A stretch of 64,000 nucleotides of DNA from assembly GCF_001982635.1 (NCBI RefSeq), contig NZ_MKFI01000005.1:473757-537756 (forward strand), given 5' to 3'. The translations under genes were made by a program, and so were the position numbers. The stretch comes from Bradyrhizobium mercantei. GTDB taxonomy: Bacteria; Pseudomonadota; Alphaproteobacteria; Rhizobiales; Xanthobacteraceae. Below the pieces are notes generated by a model, which saw only the letters and a program-made list of their open reading frames with translations, did not search any database and had not been told where the DNA came from. This document shows positions 25,776 to 31,216 of the stretch, piece by piece (positions within the stretch are counted from its first letter, which is position 1; every line of letters begins with the position of its first letter).

Positions 25776-26138
25776 TTACGCCAGCCAGAGCAGGATCAGC
25801 GCCAGCGCTGCGGGAGCTGCCTGCACATAAAGAATGCGGCGGCTGACTGTGGCGGCGCCATAGGCGCCGGCGACGATCACGCAGAGCAGGAAGAATGTTT
25901 TGATCTGGAGCGCAAAGCTCGCATTGCCGTGCACGAGGCCCCAGATCAGGCCTGCGGCGAGGAAGCCATTATAGAGCCCCTGATTGGCGGCGAGCACCGC
26001 GGAATCAGCTGCCTTCTCGATCGAGTTGCGAAACGTCTTCAGCCCGAGCGGTTTGGTCCAGAGAAACATTTCCAGCACAAGGAAATAGATGTGCAGCGCG
26101 GCGACTACCGCGACCAGGATATTCGCAAACAGAAGCAT
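25776..26138 (-). CDS. DUF1304 family membrane protein
   Basis: 120-aa protein with four transmembrane helices, of the DUF1304 family. Family features are the opening helix (NILVAVVAALHIYFLVLEMFLW), the loop KTFRNSIEKAADSAVLAANQGLYNGFLAAGLIWG and the final SRRILYVQAAPAALALILLWLA. ATG at 26138 is chosen because it starts the first helix (MLLFANIL). The longer open frame upstream would add 30 polar residues and run into the divergent ogt promoter. No function is established. Confidence 0.82.
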   Translation of the reverse strand: MLLFANILVAVVAALHIYFLVLEMFLWTKPLGLKTFRNSIEKAADSAVLAANQGLYNGFLAAGLIWGLVHGNASFALQIKTFFLLCVIVAGAYGAATVSRRILYVQAAPAALALILLWLA

Positions 26139-26227
26139 CGTTCGGTCCCCCTCACCGGAATTCGGGTGGACGCTAGCACGCGGGCGGTGAATTGTATCCG
26201 GAGCGACCTGTTTCCAGAGTGACGACA

Positions 26228-26752
26228 ATGGCCGACCGCAAGACCGCGCAGACCTTCAATCTCGACCGACTCAAGACGCCGATCGGCACCGCGCTGCTGG
26301 TGACCGATGATGACGGCGTGCTGCGCGCGCTCGACTGGGACGACTATGAAGGACGGATGCTCGAACTGCTGCGGCTGCACTATGGCGCGGTGACGCTGCG
26401 GGACGGAAGCGCGCCGGCTACGATGCGAAAGGCGCTCGGCGATTACTTCAAGGGCGATCTTGATCGGCTGACCGATGTCGAATGGCGCGTCGCCGGCACG
26501 CCGTTCCAGCAGAAGGTTTGGCACGCACTGCCGAAGATTCCGCACGGCACCACCATGAGCTATGGCGCGCTGGCGGCGAAGTTGAAGGTGCCGAACGCGA
26601 TGCGGGCGGTCGGCCATGCCAACGGCTCGAACCCGATCAGCGTGGTCGTGCCCTGTCACCGCCTGATCGGCGCCAACGGTTCGCTGGTCAAATATGGCGG
26701 CGGGCTGGAGCGCAAGCGCTGGCTGCTGCGCCACGAGGGCGTGGAGATCTAG
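26228..26752 (+). CDS. Methylated-DNA--[protein]-cysteine S-methyltransferase (Ogt type)
   Basis: 174-aa suicide DNA repair protein that moves the alkyl group from O6-alkylguanine to its own cysteine. The active site is VVPCHRLIGANGSL (Cys in PCHR), with the upstream GTTMSYGALAAKLK helix-turn-helix and the Asn hinge/Arg finger region PNAMRAVGHANGSNP. An N-terminal Ogt-like domain (LKTPIGTALLVTDDDGVL...) is present and no Ada-type DNA-binding domain. ATG at 26228 (MADRKTAQ). Divergent from the DUF1304 gene; no adaptive-response operator was recognised. Confidence 0.92.
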   Translation: MADRKTAQTFNLDRLKTPIGTALLVTDDDGVLRALDWDDYEGRMLELLRLHYGAVTLRDGSAPATMRKALGDYFKGDLDRLTDVEWRVAGTPFQQKVWHALPKIPHGTTMSYGALAAKLKVPNAMRAVGHANGSNPISVVVPCHRLIGANGSLVKYGGGLERKRWLLRHEGVEI

Positions 26753-26776
26753 CGCCCTCCATCTGCCTGTGAGGAA

Positions 26777-26893
26777 TCAGTCCAGATCTTCGCTGGGCAT
26801 GCTGCGCAGATCACGCACGATATAAAGAAATACGATGAACGAAGGCACCCATGCGAGGATCGCTCCTACCAGCATCGCATCGACCGTCGTCAT
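26777..26893 (-). CDS. 38-aa single-span membrane microprotein
   Basis: Small gene with an excellent Shine-Dalgarno signal (AAAGGAGCTGCC directly before ATG at 26893). The translation begins MTTVDAMLVGAILAWVPS, continues FIVFLYIVRDLRS and ends MPSEDLD. Residues 7-26 form one transmembrane helix, followed by a charged tail. It is the last of a minus-strand series: a 54-aa and a 63-aa zinc-finger-like protein lie directly upstream, then a receiver protein, a FixJ-type regulator and a histidine kinase. Function unknown; size and position suggest a membrane-bound regulatory peptide in this module. Confidence 0.7.
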   Translation of the reverse strand: MTTVDAMLVGAILAWVPSFIVFLYIVRDLRSMPSEDLD

Positions 26894-26926
26894 GGCAGCT
26901 CCTTTGAGCGTTATCGGCTTTTGCCG

Positions 26927-27118
26927 TCAGACCAGTTTCTTCGACGCGCCGCCGGTTCTGGCGCAGGGATAGAGCCATCGCCAATAGGCCTTGTCGCGCT
27001 CCAATTGCCGCTTGTGGATCTCGCGGCACTTCACCGAGCAGAACTGCTCGAAATGCCAGCTGTGACGGATCAGCCCGAACGGGCGCTTGCACCCCGGATT
27101 TCCGCAACGGCCCGTCAT
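26927..27118 (-). CDS. 63-aa zinc-ribbon-like protein
   Basis: Small basic protein with four cysteines arranged C-x4-C-x16-C-x3-C (CGNPGC at residues 5-10 and FCSVKC ending at 31), the FCSxxCR part resembling treble-clef zinc fingers. A positively charged helix follows (REIHKRQLERDKAYWRWLY). ATG at 27118 follows GGAGG and overlaps the preceding gene's stop in an ATGA junction (27115-27118), so the two are translationally coupled. It probably binds zinc and possibly nucleic acid or a protein partner; function unknown. Confidence 0.75.
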   Translation of the reverse strand: MTGRCGNPGCKRPFGLIRHSWHFEQFCSVKCREIHKRQLERDKAYWRWLYPCARTGGASKKLV

Positions 27119-27279
27119 GACGCTGCCTCCGCATTCGCACGCGTGAACCAGCGGATGAAGTTCTCCTGACCCTTGTAAAGGCAGAGGCGTCCGCAGTAGC
27201 GGTCTCCCGCCGGGTTTCGCAAGCAGATGATCTTGGGCTCTTCGCTGTCACACTGGGCACAGCGCGGTTCCGAACGCAT
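27115..27279 (-). CDS. 54-aa Cys-rich small protein
   Basis: Small protein with CAQC near the N-terminus, a further Cys at residue 19 and YCGRLC at 28-33: a probable zinc finger of the CxxC...CxxxC form followed by a short helix (YKGQENFIRWFTRANAEAAS). ATG at 27279 (MRSEPRCAQC) is preceded by GGGAGG, which decides this start over the longer open frame upstream. It overlaps the 63-aa gene by 4 bp (ATGA) and lies 181 bp downstream of the receiver gene. Function unknown. Confidence 0.75.
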   Translation of the reverse strand: MRSEPRCAQCDSEEPKIICLRNPAGDRYCGRLCLYKGQENFIRWFTRANAEAAS

Positions 27280-27460
27280 GGCGACCTCCCTCAGAGGAAT
27301 TGCCATTTGCCAATCAAAGTGTCTGATGCTGTCCGTGCCGTCGATGTCTCGAAGGACGGCGCGGCGAAATCTCGCGCCGCCACCGTCGATGCGCAACTTG
27401 TCCAGATGTTTTGCGGCATCATCCTTGCGTATAACCGGCCCGGTCATGGCAGGTTTGAGC

Positions 27461-27850
27461 TCATTCGCCCGGCGCGGTGCCGTGCCGCGCGAGGGCGGCA
27501 TCGAGGCATTTGATCAGGGTGTCGCCGTCGAAGGGCTTGCTCAGAAAGCAGATTGCACCCGCCCGCAAAGCGCGGAGGCGATCGCTCTCGACGGAGAAGG
27601 CGGTGACGAAGATGAACGGAAAGCGCCGGCCGTTGGCAATCAGGTGGCTCTGCAGGTCGAGCCCGCTCATCGTCGGCATCCTGACATCCGCGATCACACA
27701 GGATGTGTCGTTCAGGTGGGGCGAGTGCAGGAATTCCTCTGCCGATGCGTAGGTCTCGACCGCATAGCCCAGCGACCTGACGAGGTTGTGGGTCGCGGTG
27801 CGAACCGACAAGTCGTCGTCGATGATTGATATCACTGGCGGGTTGGGCAA
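27461..27850 (-). CDS. Stand-alone receiver-domain response regulator
   Basis: 129-aa CheY-like protein that is only a receiver domain: acidic cluster IIDDD, phospho-acceptor Asp in VIADVRMPTMSG, Thr in FVTAF and Lys in FLSKPFDGDT. There is no output domain, so it probably acts as a phosphate shuttle or sink, or by protein contact. The start is a TTG at 27850 with AGGAA upstream; a GTG five codons later is the alternative. A FixJ-like motif (27934-27950) lies 84 bp upstream, so its transcription is probably controlled by the FixJ-type regulator encoded just before it. Confidence 0.83.
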   Translation of the reverse strand: MPNPPVISIIDDDLSVRTATHNLVRSLGYAVETYASAEEFLHSPHLNDTSCVIADVRMPTMSGLDLQSHLIANGRRFPFIFVTAFSVESDRLRALRAGAICFLSKPFDGDTLIKCLDAALARHGTAPGE

Positions 27851-27933
27851 GAAGGTTGTTCCTGGGGACGGGCAGCAGGGGCCGGCGGTCTCGTGCGATC
27901 ACGCAGGGGCACAGTGCGTCGCCGATCGGGGCC

Positions 27934-27950
27934 GGAGAATCATACTTAGG
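27934..27950 (-). promoter_or_regulatory. FixJ-like box upstream of the receiver gene
   Basis: On the minus strand AAACCTAAGTATGATTCTCC, which overlaps the end of the FixJ-type regulator gene and lies 84 bp upstream of the receiver start. The same 20-mer with one change (G for A) occurs at 30628-30647, in the same orientation relative to its downstream gene. It resembles the GTAAGTAGTTTCCC-type FixJ sites of rhizobia. Binding is inferred. Confidence 0.55.
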
Positions 27951-28620
27951 TTTGCGCCCTGCCGGACGCCGGTCCGATCCCGAGGATCTGCGCCATTCTG
28001 ACCAGGTCAGGCAGCGATTTCGCCGCCATTTTCCGCATGATGTGCCCGCGGTGGATCTTCACTGTGATCTCGGCCACACCGATCTCGGCGGCGACCTGCT
28101 TGTTCATCAGCCCCGCCGTGACGAGCGTCATCACCTGGCGCTCGCGCGGGGTCAGGGTCGCGAAGGCTGCGCGCAGGTTTGCGACGACCTTGGCCCCGTC
28201 GCGACGATTCCTGTCGCGCTCGATCGCCGTCGTGACCGCGTCCAGCATGTCCTGATCGCGGAATGGCTTGGTCAGGAAGTCGACGGCGCCGGCCTTCATG
28301 GCCCTGACCGTCATCGGGATATCGCCGTGGCCGGTCATGAAGATGATCGGAATGTGAATGTCGGCCTTCGCCAGTTCCGCCTGAAAGTCCAGGCCGCTCA
28401 ACCGCGGCAGCCTGATGTCCAGGATCAGGCAGCTTGGGACATCAGGCGGCTTGTGCTGCAGAAATTCATGAGCCGACCCGAACGTCACGGTTCGCAGCCC
28501 GACGGACCGGAACAGATTGCTCAGCGCATCCCGCACCGACGCGTCGTCGTCGATCACGAAGACGGTCGGGTCCTCGGCGTTTGCGTGAGCGGTAGGCGAT
28601 GCCGCGCGCCCAGTCACCAT
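27946..28620 (-). CDS. FixJ-type response regulator (receiver + LuxR HTH)
   Basis: 224-aa two-domain regulator. The receiver has VIDDD, LILDIRLPRLSG (phospho-acceptor Asp), FMTGHGDIPMTVRAMKAGAVDFLTKPF. The output is a LuxR/FixJ helix-turn-helix (LTPRERQVMTLVTAGLMNKQ then VAAEIGVAEITVKIHRG). It should bind DNA when phosphorylated by the histidine kinase encoded immediately upstream. ATG at 28620 overlaps the kinase stop by 7 bp, so the two are co-translated. It belongs to the general FixJ-like group; with no heme PAS in the kinase it is not FixJ itself. Confidence 0.88.
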   Translation of the reverse strand: MVTGRAASPTAHANAEDPTVFVIDDDASVRDALSNLFRSVGLRTVTFGSAHEFLQHKPPDVPSCLILDIRLPRLSGLDFQAELAKADIHIPIIFMTGHGDIPMTVRAMKAGAVDFLTKPFRDQDMLDAVTTAIERDRNRRDGAKVVANLRAAFATLTPRERQVMTLVTAGLMNKQVAAEIGVAEITVKIHRGHIMRKMAAKSLPDLVRMAQILGIGPASGRAQT

Positions 28621-30347
28621 GCATGATCCTCTTGATGCAGTGGCAGGGTAAACTGGAATGTCGCGCCGGGCCCGGCATTTCCGACCAGGGACAGCCGGCC
28701 GCGGTGAGCTTCGACGATCGAGCGGCAGATCGACAACCCCATTCCCATGCCGCTGGCCTTGGTGCTGTAGAAGGCGTCGAACAGCCGCTCGGCATTCTCC
28801 GCCGCGACCCCGACGCCGCAATCGCTGACCGTGACCAGGATTTGCCCGGCATCGTCGCGGCGTGTCCGGATCACGAGCTCGCGCGGCCTGTCCGTGACCG
28901 GCTGCATCGCCTCGATGCCGTTGAGGACCAGATTGAGGATGACTTGCTGCAGCTGGATACGGTCGGCGAAAACGGGCGGGAGCGCGGGCGTGAGATCCAG
29001 ATGCAGGGATATCAGGTGCCTCTGCAGCTCATGTTGCACCAGGCCGATCACCTCGTTGATGACCTCATTGATGTCGAGCTCCGCTCTCTGATCGGCGGTC
29101 TTGTTCACCAGCGCGCGGACACGCTGGATGACCTCGCCTGCCCGGTTGCCGTCGCTGATGATCGACCTCACCGCTCCGCGCGCTTCATTCAGATCGGGGG
29201 CCGCCCGGTCGAGCCACCGCAGACAGGCGGCGGCGTTGGTGACCACGGCGGCAAGCGGCTGGTTCACTTCATGGGCGATCGATGCGGCGAGCTCGCCGAG
29301 CGCGGTCACGCGCGTGACATGCGCGAGGTTGGTCTGCGCTTCATGCAGCTCCGCCTCGGCGCGCTTGCGGGCGGTCACGTCGGTGACCGCTCCGATAAAT
29401 TCGGTGTCGCCGGAGATGTTGGTCACCGCATGCGCCCGGGCGTGGACATATTTGATCGCCCCGTCGGGCATCAGCAGGCGGTAGCTGTGCTCGAAATCCT
29501 TGCCGTCGTGCGAGGCGCGGTCGATGGTCCTTTGCACACGGGCGCGATCATCCGGGTGGACGCGTCGCAGCACCGTGGCGTGCTTGATCGATGGAACCCG
29601 GTCGAATTCGAAGATCCTGAAGGTTTCTTCCGACCAGATGATCTCGCCGCTGGGGACGTGCCAGCCGAAGCTGCCGGTGTGGCTCAATCGCTGGGCTTCG
29701 GTCAGGTACATTTCGCTCTGTTGCAGCGCGGCTTCGGCGAGCTTGCGCTCGGTGATATCCTCGCACGCGATCAGGACGATCAACCGATCGTCCAGCCGCC
29801 GTACCGCCTTGGCATTTTCGCGAACCCATAGCCTCGAGCCGTCCTTGCGCACCTTGCGGATTTCCCAACTGCGGGTCTGGCCGATGTTGTCGAGGCAGGC
29901 CGCGACGTTGCGCTGGACCATCGGGTGGTCTTCGGCGGCAAACACCCGCAGCACCGATTGTCCGAGCAATTCGTCGACGGTGTAGCCGAGTTGTGCCGCG
30001 CCGAACGTGTTGACCGACAGCACGAGGCCGGTTGCGTCGACCATGAAGTACATGACCGGATTGTGCTCGAACACCTCCTTCCATTGCGCTTCGCTGTTGC
30101 GCAGCGCCTCGATCGCGCGTTCCTCACCGTTGGCTCGGCCGCGCAAGATCGCGTCCAGCTGCCGATGGGTGCGGCCCGCCACACGCATCGTCAGCAATGC
30201 GGCGGTGAGCGAGGCGACGAGCAACGCCAGGGCAATCAGGTGGGCGGAGGCTGCCGGCTGCGGACCAAGCAGCAGCCCGATGCAGGTTGCCGCCAAGGCC
30301 AGCACCGTGCCGCCGAGCAGCCATTGCTCGGCCGACCAGGACTTCAT
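28614..30347 (-). CDS. PAS-domain membrane sensor histidine kinase (FixL-like architecture)
   Basis: 577-aa sensor kinase. Two N-terminal transmembrane helices (QWLLGGTVLALAATCIGLLL; LIALALLVASLTAALLTMRV) are followed by two PAS domains (about residues 75-200 and 205-330; the first ends CEDITERKLAE, the second VTDVTARKRAEAE). The H-box is ASIAHEVNQPLAAVVTN; the ATPase has NLVLNGIEAM, DCGVGV and GMGMGLSICRSIVEAH. No heme-binding His of FixL was recognised, so the signal is unknown. ATG at 30347 (MKSWSAEQW) is chosen; upstream in-frame codons are encoded in a 16-bp tandem repeat. Operon with the FixJ-type regulator. Confidence 0.88.
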   Translation of the reverse strand: MKSWSAEQWLLGGTVLALAATCIGLLLGPQPAASAHLIALALLVASLTAALLTMRVAGRTHRQLDAILRGRANGEERAIEALRNSEAQWKEVFEHNPVMYFMVDATGLVLSVNTFGAAQLGYTVDELLGQSVLRVFAAEDHPMVQRNVAACLDNIGQTRSWEIRKVRKDGSRLWVRENAKAVRRLDDRLIVLIACEDITERKLAEAALQQSEMYLTEAQRLSHTGSFGWHVPSGEIIWSEETFRIFEFDRVPSIKHATVLRRVHPDDRARVQRTIDRASHDGKDFEHSYRLLMPDGAIKYVHARAHAVTNISGDTEFIGAVTDVTARKRAEAELHEAQTNLAHVTRVTALGELAASIAHEVNQPLAAVVTNAAACLRWLDRAAPDLNEARGAVRSIISDGNRAGEVIQRVRALVNKTADQRAELDINEVINEVIGLVQHELQRHLISLHLDLTPALPPVFADRIQLQQVILNLVLNGIEAMQPVTDRPRELVIRTRRDDAGQILVTVSDCGVGVAAENAERLFDAFYSTKASGMGMGLSICRSIVEAHRGRLSLVGNAGPGATFQFTLPLHQEDHAW

Positions 30348-30375
30348 GGTCGGGATGCGCATCATCGGCAGCACC

Positions 30376-30436
30376 AGCACTTGGCCATCACAGCACTTGG
30401 CCATCACAGCGCTTGGCTAGAGCACTTGGCCATCAT
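30376..30436. repeat. 16-bp tandem repeat just upstream of the histidine kinase
   Basis: AGCACTTGGCCATCAC occurs twice exactly (30376-30391, 30392-30407), then a degenerate 13-nt unit AGCGCTTGGCTAG, then AGCACTTGGCCATCAT (30421-30436). A small variable-number-type array in the leader of the kinase gene; copy number could alter the leader or spacing to the promoter. Confidence 0.8.
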
Positions 30437-30783
30437 GGGCCGCGCTGCGTCGCTAGGTGACCGCTACCATCAGCGGCGACAACGTCGCCCTCCTAACAGG
30501 CTGCATCCTAGCAGCTTTCTCGACGTTTGGACGAGATCGATGATGCGGCCCTTGGGCAATCTGCCCGCATGCACGATGTCGCGCGGAAGGCGAAATCGCC
30601 CGGTGCGCGCAGGCCCAGGTTGCGAATAAACCTAAGTATGGTTCTCCCCACCCGAATGTAACGGCCGGATCAACCTCCGTTCAATGGCCGGTTTCTTCCC
30701 AGCCGCTACGCTTATTGGGTAACTCGATCACGTTAGAGGCATCCCGGATTTGGCAATCGCCTATCAGCGATCTGGAGATTGAA
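30437..30783. other. Divergent intergenic region with one FixJ-like box
   Basis: Between the kinase (minus) and the 88-aa gene (plus). I see no gene. The only notable item is the FixJ-like box at 30628-30647. GGCCGG and other short GC blocks are present but no further symmetric site. Confidence 0.5.
30628..30647 (+). promoter_or_regulatory. FixJ-like box upstream of the 88-aa gene
   Basis: AAACCTAAGTATGGTTCTCC, nearly identical (19 of 20) to the box at 27934-27953 read on the minus strand. It lies about 137 bp upstream of the ATG at 30784 and faces that gene, which suggests co-regulation with the receiver/microprotein operon. Confidence 0.55.
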
Positions 30784-31050
30784 ATGCCGAACGCTCGCCT
30801 GCATCTGATCCTTTGCTCCGATGACGTCGAATACGATGCAGGGCGCAAGGAACGCGACCGCGGCTTCCAGCCCGTCGTGATTGACGGTGGCAAGCAATCG
30901 CCGGTCGTGCCGGCCGACAACGCCTGGATCGATCTGCTCGACCTGTTCGATCTGAGCGTTGTGGTTTACCAGGCAAGCTACCTGGCCCTGCTGGGCGCGA
31001 GCCTGGCAGCGCTGCAGGCGCAAGCCGGCGTGCCGGATCCAGGATCGTAG
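30784..31050 (+). CDS. Hypothetical 88-aa protein
   Basis: Small protein beginning MPNARLHLILCSDDVEYDAG and containing RKERDRGFQPVVIDGGKQSP, then a leucine-rich helix (LLDLFDLSVVVYQASYLALLG). No known domain was recognised. ATG at 30784 has GGAG six nt upstream, and this decides it over an in-frame TTG at 30715. A FixJ-like box lies upstream. It probably belongs to the regulon of the neighbouring two-component system. Confidence 0.6.
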   Translation: MPNARLHLILCSDDVEYDAGRKERDRGFQPVVIDGGKQSPVVPADNAWIDLLDLFDLSVVVYQASYLALLGASLAALQAQAGVPDPGS

Positions 31051-31144
31051 GTCACCAGGAGTTAGCCCCGGCAGGCTGCCGGACCGGAGCGATGGCTGCT
31101 CACGCCAGGGTCGCGCAAGACGGGTCCGATAACAGCCTCCGAGA

Positions 31145-31189
31145 GAGCCCGGAATCCAGTCCCCTCTAGCCCTGATGGATTCCGGGCTC
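31145..31189. terminator. 14-bp perfect hairpin between the 88-aa gene and glnD
   Basis: GAGCCCGGAATCCA (31145-31158) and TGGATTCCGGGCTC (31176-31189) pair perfectly around a 17-nt loop in the space between two convergent genes. There is no clear T-run on either side, so it may terminate poorly on its own but could stabilise both 3' ends. Confidence 0.5.
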
Positions 31190-31216
31190 AGCCTCTTCGG
31201 ACGTCTCCCTACGATT

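Noticed and set aside
28614..30347. FixL itself (heme oxygen sensor)
   Set aside because: The domain order is FixL-like, but no heme-ligating His pattern of the FixL PAS was found and two membrane helices plus two PAS domains are common in unrelated kinases.
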